NCBI GenBank assembly: GCA_964423475.1 | Contig: CAYRFD010000002.1 | Location: 1-46,820, forward strand | DNA length: 46,820 nt | Reading direction: 5' to 3' | Source of the DNA: JAUPVN01 sp964423475 | GTDB taxonomy: Bacteria; Patescibacteriota; Saccharimonadia; Saccharimonadales; CAIOMD01 | Shown: positions 1 through 4,986 of the stretch, piece by piece | Numbering within the stretch: the first letter of the stretch is position 1 | Layout: each line of letters starts with the position of its first letter | Notes under the pieces: model-generated | Database searches by the model: none | Seen by the model: the letters and a program-made list of their open reading frames with translations, nothing else | What the model was told of the DNA's origin: nothing | Translations under genes and position numbers: made by a program

Positions 1-61
1 GGCCTAACATGCCTCCCTGTCACGGAGGAGATCGCCGGTTCGAATCCGGTCGAGCCCGCCA
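1..61 (+). tRNA. tRNA-Asp (GUC), 5' end cut off by the window
   Basis: The stretch holds the 3' part of a tRNA. The anticodon arm is CCTCC / CTGTCAC / GGAGG, which puts GTC at positions 34-36 (Asp). It is followed by a T arm with the loop TTCGAAT and by the 3' acceptor strand CGAGCCC, discriminator G and an encoded CCA ending at base 61. The 5' acceptor strand and part of the D arm lie outside the window. Confidence 0.93.
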
Positions 62-63
62 AG

Positions 64-92
64 AATAACTCACAAAAAAGTGGGTTATTTTT
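64..92 (+). terminator. Rho-independent terminator after tRNA-Asp
   Basis: AATAACTCAC and GTGGGTTATT form a 10-pair stem (one G-U pair) around an A-rich loop. The stem ends in a run of T. It starts two bases after the tRNA CCA, so it most likely ends the tRNA transcript. It also lies just beyond the stop codon of the convergent gene on the minus strand. Confidence 0.75.
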
Positions 93-112
93 ATATAATA
101 TCTATAATTAGA

Positions 113-1198
113 CTAAGGTTTTATGTAAACTTGGGCGGGTTGTTGTTCTTTTATATCATTTAAGTATTCTTTTAGCTCTTTATAACTAAAGAATATTCTA
201 GATGCTTTAAATTTATCGCCCTCTACGGCATCTAGTTTAACTATTTCTAAACCATTATTTAGCTGAATAATCTCAGAAAACTGCCCTGGCTGTAGCCTAC
301 TTAGAGCATCGATGGTTTGGGGTGGGATATTTCTGTCGTTTTTATCAAATAAGTAACCGTACTGACCACCATTTTCTTTAGATGTAAGATCGTCTGAATG
401 AGCTTTTGCAACATCGGCAAAATTTGCACCGGCTTTAAGCTGTGCCAAAACATCTTGGGCGTGTGGATTAACTGTTGTATCGAGCGATTGAACAACTTTA
501 TTGTTTAATAACACTTGGCGGCGGGTGTTTTCAAAATCTTGCACCGTCCAATCGTAATACTTTTTTAATACATCTTGCAATAAACCCGCATCTCCACCTA
601 ACCTGTTTTGTGCTTGCATTAAAGCAATATCGTCGCTTACCTCTTTATCACTTACTGTTATGCCCTTTTCTCTGGCAATTTTTTTTGCATAAGCGTTATT
701 CATAACCCTTTCTACAGTGTTTTTACGCTGCAAGGCTAACTGTTCTTGAGCTCTTGGGTCATTAAAATCGATATTTTGCTGAGTTGTAACATAGTGTATA
801 TAATGCTGCATTTCAAATAAATAATCGTCGTACCCAACAAATGTTTTACCTATACGCCCCACAGGCAAAGGCACAACTTTTGTTATTTGGTACATAAAAG
901 CACTAGTATTGTTTAATTTATACAAATTAACCAGTGTATATGTTGCAAAACCAATGAATAGTACAACTAATAAACTAACAGTAATAATAACCACGCGGTG
1001 GCGGGAATGCCTTAAAGGGTAAATATACTTTTTAGCACCAGACAACACTTCTTCTCTGTGTTTGCTAACAGTATCGTTTGTAATGCGTGGCAAAGCCTCG
1101 CTATTAACAGAGTGGGCTTGCTTTTTCTTAACTCTGGGGCTAAGAAATCGACGAGCTCTAGAGCTCTTTGGTAGTTGTTCTTTTGAATCTTTTGTCAT
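113..1198 (-). CDS. Membrane-anchored peptidyl-prolyl isomerase, parvulin (PrsA/SurA-like)
   Basis: This 361-residue protein has a basic cytoplasmic N-terminus of about 66 residues, one transmembrane segment at about 68-90, and an extracytoplasmic region. A SurA-N-like helical part lies at about 120-235 and a parvulin (PPIC) domain at about 246-327. The parvulin signatures AKAHSDD and GGQYGY, and the closing NGLEIVKL strand, are visible. Parvulins catalyse cis-trans isomerisation of Xaa-Pro bonds; PrsA-type anchored versions help secreted proteins fold outside the membrane, which is the likely role here. Its ATG overlaps the stop of the upstream PH-domain gene as ATGA, so the two are probably translationally coupled. 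The basic N-terminal tail is longer than usual. Substrates are unknown; the secreted pilus proteins at 5-12 kb are plausible but unproven clients. Confidence 0.82.
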   Translation of the reverse strand: MTKDSKEQLPKSSRARRFLSPRVKKKQAHSVNSEALPRITNDTVSKHREEVLSGAKKYIYPLRHSRHRVVIITVSLLVVLFIGFATYTLVNLYKLNNTSAFMYQITKVVPLPVGRIGKTFVGYDDYLFEMQHYIHYVTTQQNIDFNDPRAQEQLALQRKNTVERVMNNAYAKKIAREKGITVSDKEVSDDIALMQAQNRLGGDAGLLQDVLKKYYDWTVQDFENTRRQVLLNNKVVQSLDTTVNPHAQDVLAQLKAGANFADVAKAHSDDLTSKENGGQYGYLFDKNDRNIPPQTIDALSRLQPGQFSEIIQLNNGLEIVKLDAVEGDKFKASRIFFSYKELKEYLNDIKEQQPAQVYIKP

Positions 1199-1737
1199 GA
1201 ACTAGTTGTGTTAGAACTTGGAGAGGTTGATAAACCGCCAAGCTCTCGCATTATATGCGTTAAACGTTTTTGAACGGTCTTTGGATGTTCTACATGATGT
1301 ATAACAAGTTCGCCAACAAACGTTTGTATTACTATTGTACCAAATCCTAGCAAAGTTTGCTCTAAACCTTTAACCTCGTAAGATACAGTTTGGATTTTAT
1401 CTATGCCAATATCTACTACATTACGTTTCCAAAAACCCTCTTGTCCTATTTGCAAAAATCGCTGGTTTGTTACTACAAACACAGTAAAATGCCAAGTAAT
1501 CCAATACGGAAACATTATTATAATTGCAATAAACACGCCAATTAATAAGCTTAAATAAAATTGGTTCATACTAGGGATATAATCTGGCGTAAACGTAAGA
1601 CCAAAAATTACCAAAACCGGCGCCAACAAGCCTAAGCTTGCAAAAATTAACCCCTTTCTCATTACTACGGGGTGTTTTCTAAACATATATAAAACTTCTT
1701 CGTCATCAAATTGGTCTGAGTATGATTTTTTTGCCAT
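1195..1737 (-). CDS. PH-domain (bPH2/YdbT-like) membrane protein
   Basis: The protein has 180 residues from the chosen ATG. Two hydrophobic segments follow an acidic N-terminus: a first around 26-48 and a second around 60-85, the latter ending in YWITWHF. The C-terminal half (VVTNQRFLQI, VVDIGIDKIQTVSYEVKG, GTIVIQTF) matches the bacterial PH domain pattern of YdbS/YdbT-like proteins. Such proteins sit in the membrane with the PH domain in the cytoplasm; their function is poorly known. I chose the ATG at 1737 over an upstream start at 1767 because AAGGTAAG stands just before it and a -10-like TACAAT (1751-1756) would leave the longer start untranscribed. It is cotranscribed with the parvulin gene, with a 4-base overlap. 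Confidence 0.7.
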   Translation of the reverse strand: MAKKSYSDQFDDEEVLYMFRKHPVVMRKGLIFASLGLLAPVLVIFGLTFTPDYIPSMNQFYLSLLIGVFIAIIIMFPYWITWHFTVFVVTNQRFLQIGQEGFWKRNVVDIGIDKIQTVSYEVKGLEQTLLGFGTIVIQTFVGELVIHHVEHPKTVQKRLTHIMRELGGLSTSPSSNTTSS

Positions 1738-1750
1738 AATGCTTACCTTT

Positions 1751-1756
1751 ATTGTA
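1751..1756 (-). promoter_or_regulatory. Candidate -10 box for the PH-domain/parvulin operon
   Basis: On the minus strand TACAAT is followed by 13 bases, including AAGGTAAG, and then the ATG. The predicted start at about 1744 would give a leader of only about seven bases. No convincing -35 box is visible. Confidence 0.4.
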
Positions 1757-1789
1757 CTACAAAACAAAAACCTGTATATCTAAATAGGC

Positions 1790-1818
1790 TTGATTATATA
1801 TTGTTATGTATGTACAAT
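1790..1818 (+). promoter_or_regulatory. Promoter of the mazE-mazF pair, nearly leaderless
   Basis: TTGATT (1790-1795) and TACAAT (1813-1818) are separated by 17 bases. The predicted transcription start at about 1825 is three bases before the antitoxin ATG at 1828, and there is no Shine-Dalgarno sequence. Confidence 0.55.
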
Positions 1819-1827
1819 GTAATTACT

Positions 1828-2064
1828 ATGAACTCTTCAATTATATCAATTGGTAATTCTAAAGGTATAAGAATACCAAAAACCTTACTACTTGAAAGCG
1901 GGATAACAAACCAAGTGACTATTTCTGCTAAAAAGGGTCAAATTACCATCACGGCGGTTGTTGAAACCCCTATGTCGGGATCATCATCTGCTACAATGAG
2001 CCAGCAATCACTTTCTAAAGAATGGCTAAATAAAGCAGAAGACAACGCATGGAAGAATTTATAA
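1828..2064 (+). CDS. Antitoxin, AbrB/MazE-type
   Basis: This is a 78-residue protein. The N-terminal half (SIGNSKGIRIPKTLL, then VTISAKKGQITI) is the classic swapped-hairpin AbrB/MazE DNA-binding fold, and the C-terminal half is the polar, flexible tail that in this family wraps around the toxin (ending LNKAEDNAWKNL). It should bind and neutralise the MazF-type toxin encoded by the next gene and repress the shared promoter. Two upstream in-frame starts exist (TTG 1801, ATG 1810). I prefer 1828 because the protein family begins at about this point and because the likely promoter overlaps the earlier starts. The downstream gene overlaps it by 16 bases, the usual order of a type II toxin-antitoxin operon. 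Confidence 0.83.
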   Translation: MNSSIISIGNSKGIRIPKTLLLESGITNQVTISAKKGQITITAVVETPMSGSSSATMSQQSLSKEWLNKAEDNAWKNL

Positions 2065-2381
2065 TTGGAGATATTGTTGTAGTCCGTTTTCCTTTTTCTG
2101 ATTTAACGTCAATTAAAAAAAGGCCAGCGTTGGTTTTAGGGATATCAAATAATTCTGATTACATATTGTGTCAAATAACATCTAAACCCTACTCAAGTAC
2201 ATTTGCGGTACAGATTAATGATAATAGCTACCAAGAAGGGTCTTTACCAATTGTTAGTTATATAAGGCCAGATAAAATTTTTACAGCTGATAAATCTGTA
2301 ATTTCAAAAAAAGTTGCATCATTAAACCCCAGCACATTAAAAAAAGTTAAAATAATACTAGCTAAAGTTTTAGAAATATAA
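2049..2381 (+). CDS. Toxin, MazF/PemK-type endoribonuclease
   Basis: This 110-residue protein starts GDIVVVRFPFSD, continues KKRPALVLGISNNSDYILCQITSK and has a later SYIRPDKIFTADKSVI block. These are the beta-barrel core and the conserved basic RP and T/S residues of the MazF/PemK family, whose members cut single-stranded RNA at short sequences. The size is typical of the family. Its ATG lies inside the antitoxin gene, so translation is coupled. The operon stands 60 bases before the rearranged tRNA-Arg locus, and such pairs are often carried by mobile or unstable segments. The cleavage sequence cannot be predicted from the sequence. Confidence 0.85.
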   Translation: MEEFIIGDIVVVRFPFSDLTSIKKRPALVLGISNNSDYILCQITSKPYSSTFAVQINDNSYQEGSLPIVSYIRPDKIFTADKSVISKKVASLNPSTLKKVKIILAKVLEI

Positions 2382-2442
2382 GATTATACTTACCGTTTAG
2401 GCAAATTTAAAAGTGAGTAAATTAGGGTATACTATAATGTAT

Positions 2443-2495
2443 GGCCTGGTAGTTCAATGGATAGAACACCGCCGTGTATTGGCGAGTGGTGGGTG
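2443..2495 (+). pseudogene. Truncated copy of the tRNA-Arg gene, anticodon loop changed
   Basis: The first 33 bases (2443-2475) are identical to the first 33 of the intact tRNA-Arg(CCU) at 2644. After that the anticodon loop differs (GTGTATT instead of GTCCTAA, which would read GUA). The anticodon stem is one pair weaker (GGCGA for GGCGG), and the following GTGGTGGGTG still resembles GTGTTGGGGG of the intact gene. From the T loop onwards the similarity stops and no acceptor strand follows, so this cannot fold as a normal tRNA. A -10-like TATACTATAAT (2428-2438) lies just upstream, so it may still be transcribed. It is either a decayed tandem duplicate or the 5' domain of a longer RNA. Confidence 0.6.
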
Positions 2496-2627
2496 AAGTC
2501 TGCTAAATGCAGATTGCAAGGCCGGAAACTGATTTAAAGCTATGCTTTAAGTAAGTTGAGGCGGGGTCGCAGCCGATTGTTAGCTTGCTAACAGTAGGAT
2601 TGTGACGAGATTCCCGAATCAAACATG
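2496..2627 (+). other. Structured insert between the truncated and intact tRNA-Arg copies
   Basis: There is no coding signal. Three clean hairpins are visible: GTCTGC/GCAGAT (2498-2514), TTAAAGC/GCTTTAA (2534-2550) and TGTTAGC/GCTAACA (2578-2593). Near the end GATTCCC recalls the T-arm 3' strand of a tRNA. I could not match it to RNase P RNA, tmRNA, SRP RNA or the conserved P, Q, R and S elements of group I introns. It could be a degenerate tRNA remnant carrying an insertion, or a small structured RNA. Confidence 0.35.
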
Positions 2628-2633
2628 TATAAT
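2628..2633 (+). promoter_or_regulatory. -10 box of tRNA-Arg
   Basis: A perfect TATAAT ends ten bases before the mature 5' end of the tRNA, so transcription would start at about 2640. No clear -35 box is visible. The same short stretch GTATGG precedes both the truncated and the intact tRNA copy. Confidence 0.55.
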
Positions 2634-2643
2634 AAAAACGTAT

Positions 2644-2719
2644 GGCCTGGTAGTTCAATGGATAGAACACCGCCGTCCTAAGGCGGGTGTTGGGGGTTCG
2701 ATTCCCTCCCAGGTCACCA
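2644..2719 (+). tRNA. tRNA-Arg (CCU)
   Basis: This is a complete 76-base cloverleaf. The acceptor GGCCTGG pairs with CCAGGTC (one G-U), the anticodon stem is CCGCC/GGCGG with the loop GTCCTAA (anticodon CCU, AGG codons), the T stem is GGGGG/CCCTC with the loop TTCGATT, the discriminator is A, and CCA is encoded. The gene lies between a truncated 5' copy at 2443 and a truncated 3' copy at 2859. Its CCA forms the base of a 17-pair hairpin that starts within the tRNA end. Confidence 0.95.
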
Positions 2720-2757
2720 TTTTAAAGATCCTAGTTTATGTAGGGTTTTTAAAATGG
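2717..2757 (+). terminator. Long hairpin abutting the tRNA-Arg 3' end
   Basis: Bases 2717-2733 pair with 2741-2757 along 17 positions (two G-U pairs) around a seven-base loop. The stem begins with the tRNA's own CCA, and the T run lies inside the 3' arm rather than after it. It may end transcription, mark the processing point, or mask the CCA end until processing. It is not a textbook terminator. Confidence 0.45.
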
Positions 2758-2858
2758 TATTTGCAGATAAATCGAACGACAACTGCAAGTCTGCAGTTGG
2801 CCGCCCTTTAGCCCCAAAGGGGTTAATCTGCCAAAACTGATTTTTGTTTTGGCATTAA
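2758..2858 (+). other. Array of hairpins between tRNA-Arg and its 3' partial repeat
   Basis: There is no gene here. Three hairpins follow one another: CAACTGCA/TGCAGTTG (2780-2799), TTAGCCCC/GGGGTTAA (2808-2826) and GCCAAAAC/GTTTTGGC (2830-2853). GCAGAT (2763) can also pair with ATCTGC (2826), at the expense of the neighbouring stems. Short AAGTCTGC occurs both here and in the insert at 2497. Function is unknown. Confidence 0.4.
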
Positions 2859-2882
2859 GGTTGATTCCCCCCCAGGTCACCA
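2859..2882 (+). repeat. Partial repeat of the tRNA-Arg 3' end
   Basis: GGTTGATTCCCCCCCAGG followed by TCACCA repeats the T-loop-to-CCA part of tRNA-Arg (2696-2719), with one base missing from the T loop and one T-to-C change. A direct repeat of a tRNA 3' end is the usual scar left by tyrosine-recombinase integration at a tRNA gene, but only about 140 bases lie between the two copies and no integrase is nearby. Confidence 0.65.
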
Positions 2883-2889
2883 AAATAAA

Positions 2890-3405
2890 TTATTTCTTTT
2901 TGGGTTTTGGTTGTGTTTGATGTTCGTAAACGGTTTCGTAATCGTATAGCTCACTCTGAGCAAACCAATGCGCAATTTCTAACTTAGCTTCTTTTGCGTT
3001 ACCAGATGCATGAATAACATTAGGAATACTAGTTTTACTAACATTATTTGCATAGCTATAACTTAAATGAGTATAATCTCCCCTTATTGTTCCTGGCAAA
3101 GCCGATTTTGGCTCGGTAGAACCAACCATTTTTCTAACCAATTCTGCAGCCTCTACGCCCTCTAATACAACTGCAACTACAGGGCCTTCTAACATAAAAT
3201 CTACCGTAACGTCAAAAACATTTTTACCCATACGAGTTTTTAACTTGCCTATGGTTTCGTAATGATGCTGGTAATGATCACTCCCAGGATAAATCATCTT
3301 CATACCAATAATTTTTAAGCCAACTCGTTCAAAACGAGTAATAATTTCTCCGACTAAGCCGCGCTTAACTGCATCTGGTTTTAATACAATAAGTGTTTGT
3401 TCCAT
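2890..3405 (-). CDS. ndk: Nucleoside diphosphate kinase
   Basis: The enzyme moves the terminal phosphate between nucleoside triphosphates and diphosphates through a phosphohistidine. The N-terminus TLIVLKPDAVKRGLVGEII and the segment PGTIRGDY are typical, and the phospho-acceptor is His132 in NVIHASGN (the usual motif is NVIHGSD). At 171 residues it is longer than the common 130-150. The surplus is a stretch before the active-site motif (about 112-126) and a C-terminal tail rich in Lys and Pro. AAAGGA stands before the ATG, and a TGTTATTAT promoter element lies upstream. In a reduced cell that must take up nucleotides this is a core salvage enzyme. Confidence 0.93.
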   Translation of the reverse strand: MEQTLIVLKPDAVKRGLVGEIITRFERVGLKIIGMKMIYPGSDHYQHHYETIGKLKTRMGKNVFDVTVDFMLEGPVVAVVLEGVEAAELVRKMVGSTEPKSALPGTIRGDYTHLSYSYANNVSKTSIPNVIHASGNAKEAKLEIAHWFAQSELYDYETVYEHQTQPKPKKK

Positions 3406-3438
3406 GAATATCCTTTTTTAAGTTAATTTATTACTAAT

Positions 3439-3447
3439 ATAATAACA
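3439..3447 (-). promoter_or_regulatory. Extended -10 promoter of ndk
   Basis: TGTTATTAT on the minus strand predicts a start at about 3432 and a leader of about 27 bases that carries the AAGGA ribosome site of ndk. No -35 box is seen. Confidence 0.45.
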
Positions 3448-3474
3448 GTTTAAACGCTATAACCGCAAAAAGTT

Positions 3475-3960
3475 CTAGACCTTACTAGCTTTATGCTTAT
3501 TAATTTTGGTTAATATTTTAGGCGTAAAGTAATAAGCAAGCCCATATGCAATAGCTACAAAAACTATACTACCTAAAATATCTGTAAAAGAATGTATATA
3601 GCCCAAAACTCGGCTAGCCCCAACCAAAGAAGCCAAAAATAGTAAAACAAGACCAAATTTTTTATTCATATAAAATACCGTGGCTGCAGCAGTAAATGCT
3701 AAAGCTGTATGATCAGACGGAAAACCATTATTAGCGGCATGTGGGTATATTGGTGTAACGGCACTATCTACAAACGGCCGTGGGTCAAAATAAATCGCGC
3801 CACCAAGGCGTGTTAAAGCAAATGCAACAACTGCAGTAATAACCCCAAAAACAAACATTCTAACTTTTTGTTCTTTTGGTAAAGTAAGCCAATAAACACC
3901 AGCAATAATAACTATAATAAATACTAAATATTTAGCTTCAAAAAGTGTTAGTGTATCCAT
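3475..3960 (-). CDS. PAP2-family membrane phosphatase (undecaprenyl-diphosphatase-like)
   Basis: This is a 161-residue integral membrane protein with about four to five hydrophobic segments. All three PAP2 signature pieces are present: YFDPRP (Arg61-Pro62), FPSDHT (His84) and SR-x5-H-x3-D (Ser116-Arg117, His123, Asp127). Enzymes of this class remove phosphate from lipid pyrophosphates; BcrC-type members recycle undecaprenyl diphosphate in cell-wall synthesis, which is the most likely role for a small single-domain form. The gene has no Shine-Dalgarno sequence, and an extended -10 box ends six bases before the ATG, so its mRNA is predicted to be leaderless. It is divergent from the recombinase gene. 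Confidence 0.85.
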   Translation of the reverse strand: MDTLTLFEAKYLVFIIVIIAGVYWLTLPKEQKVRMFVFGVITAVVAFALTRLGGAIYFDPRPFVDSAVTPIYPHAANNGFPSDHTALAFTAAATVFYMNKKFGLVLLFLASLVGASRVLGYIHSFTDILGSIVFVAIAYGLAYYFTPKILTKINKHKASKV

Positions 3961-3966
3961 GTAATA

Positions 3967-3975
3967 ATTGTACCA
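3967..3975 (-). promoter_or_regulatory. Extended -10 promoter, leaderless start of the PAP2 gene
   Basis: TGGTACAAT on the minus strand is followed by exactly six bases and then ATG at 3960, so the A of the start codon falls at the expected +1. No -35 box at the right distance. Confidence 0.6.
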
Positions 3976-4029
3976 TTTTAAGCCTTTTGTTATGTAAATA
4001 TTAAACTTATGCTAAAACAAATAATGTCG

Positions 4030-4035
4030 TACAAT
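4030..4035 (+). promoter_or_regulatory. -10 box, leaderless start of the xer gene
   Basis: TACAAT is followed by six bases and the ATG at 4042, the same spacing as in front of the divergent PAP2 gene. No ribosome site is present. Confidence 0.5.
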
Positions 4036-4041
4036 ATATGT

Positions 4042-4950
4042 ATGAACTTGAGCGATGTAATAAACGATTACCTAGAATATTTAGAAATAGAGCGTGGAAG
4101 ATCTAAAAAAACCATAGCCAATTATAGCCATTACTTAAACCGATTATTAGATTATGCCGGAGAAATTTCTGTTGCCCAGGTAACCCCAGATCTTGTACGC
4201 AAGTGGCGGTTGTGGTTACACAATTTGGGTACAAACAGTTCAGATGAACTTGGTAAAGCTACGTTAAATTATCATTTAATTGCCCTGCGCAACTTTTTAA
4301 AGTATTGCCATAAACGCAATATAACTGCTATGAGTGCAGACCAAATAGAACTTGCCAAAACAGTGCGTAAACAAGTTACGTTTTTAAACAAAGATGAACT
4401 AAAAAGATTATTTGAACAACCTAACACACAAGAACTCAGCGGCCTGCGCGATAGAGCAATTTTAGAACTACTTTTTAGCAGTGGCTTACGCGTTAGCGAA
4501 CTTACCAACCTAGATATAACTCATATAAATTTAGAACGGCGCGAATTTACAGTACGTGGCAAAGGTCAAAAAGATCGCCCTGTTTTTATTAGCCAAACTG
4601 CAGCAGATTGGTTAAAGCTATATTTAGATGGCAGAGACGATAATTTACCAGCATTATTTATAAGTTACGGCGGCAAAGCAATTGCTAACACATCTGGTAA
4701 TTATAGGCGTTTAACACCCCGAAGCATACAACGTATGATAGCAAAATATTCTATAATGGCTGGTATTACTAAGCATGTATCACCACATAGCTTACGTCAT
4801 AGTTACGCAACAGATTTATTAATGAACGGCGCAGATATAAGAAGTGTTCAGGCAATGCTAGGCCATAGTAACATTGCTACCACCCAAATTTACACCCACG
4901 TAACAGACCCCCATCTAAAAAGCATTCATCAAAAATTCCACGGCAAATAA
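4042..4950 (+). CDS. Tyrosine recombinase, XerC/XerD-like
   Basis: The protein has 302 residues with the two-domain layout of Xer proteins: a SAM-like core-binding domain at about 1-95 and a catalytic domain at about 115-300. All catalytic residues are visible: Arg150 (SGLRVSEL), Lys174 (RGKGQKDRP), His249 and Arg252 (HSLRHSYATDL), His275 (LGHSN) and nucleophile Tyr284 (IYTHV). The length and the family-like C-terminus fit a housekeeping chromosome-dimer resolvase acting with FtsK (encoded at 27664) rather than a phage integrase. Only one xer gene is seen here, so whether it works alone or with a partner is open. I prefer the ATG at 4042 over an in-frame ATG at 4009 because a -10 box lies between them. 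Confidence 0.9.
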   Translation: MNLSDVINDYLEYLEIERGRSKKTIANYSHYLNRLLDYAGEISVAQVTPDLVRKWRLWLHNLGTNSSDELGKATLNYHLIALRNFLKYCHKRNITAMSADQIELAKTVRKQVTFLNKDELKRLFEQPNTQELSGLRDRAILELLFSSGLRVSELTNLDITHINLERREFTVRGKGQKDRPVFISQTAADWLKLYLDGRDDNLPALFISYGGKAIANTSGNYRRLTPRSIQRMIAKYSIMAGITKHVSPHSLRHSYATDLLMNGADIRSVQAMLGHSNIATTQIYTHVTDPHLKSIHQKFHGK

Positions 4951-4959
4951 CAACAAAAC

Positions 4960-4986
4960 AAGACTTTAGATTTGCACTAAAGTCTT
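4960..4986 (-). terminator. Terminator at the end of the pilus locus
   Basis: AAGACTTTAG and CTAAAGTCTT form a perfect 10-pair stem with a seven-base loop. The stop codon of the last secreted-protein gene lies in the stem. On the minus strand the stem is followed by a T-rich run (GTTTTGTTGTTATTT). On the plus strand no T run follows, so it serves the pilus side. Confidence 0.72.

Noticed and set aside
2481..2600. A fragment of 16S rRNA
   Set aside because: Short likenesses (GGGTGA, CGGAAACTG, GCAGCCGATT) to the first 300 bases of 16S genes are visible, but they are scattered and the first one is explained by the tRNA copy.
2496..2627. A group I intron in the truncated tRNA copy
   Set aside because: The conserved P, Q, R and S core elements are not seen, and no matching 3' exon follows the segment.
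2602..2811. An open frame of 69 codons across tRNA-Arg
   Set aside because: It runs through the intact tRNA gene and its flanking hairpin; frames of this kind are a common artefact of tRNA sequence.
3981..4005. A dif site next to the xer gene
   Set aside because: TTATGTAAAT resembles a XerD arm, but the sequence 17 bases to its left does not form the expected inverted XerC arm.
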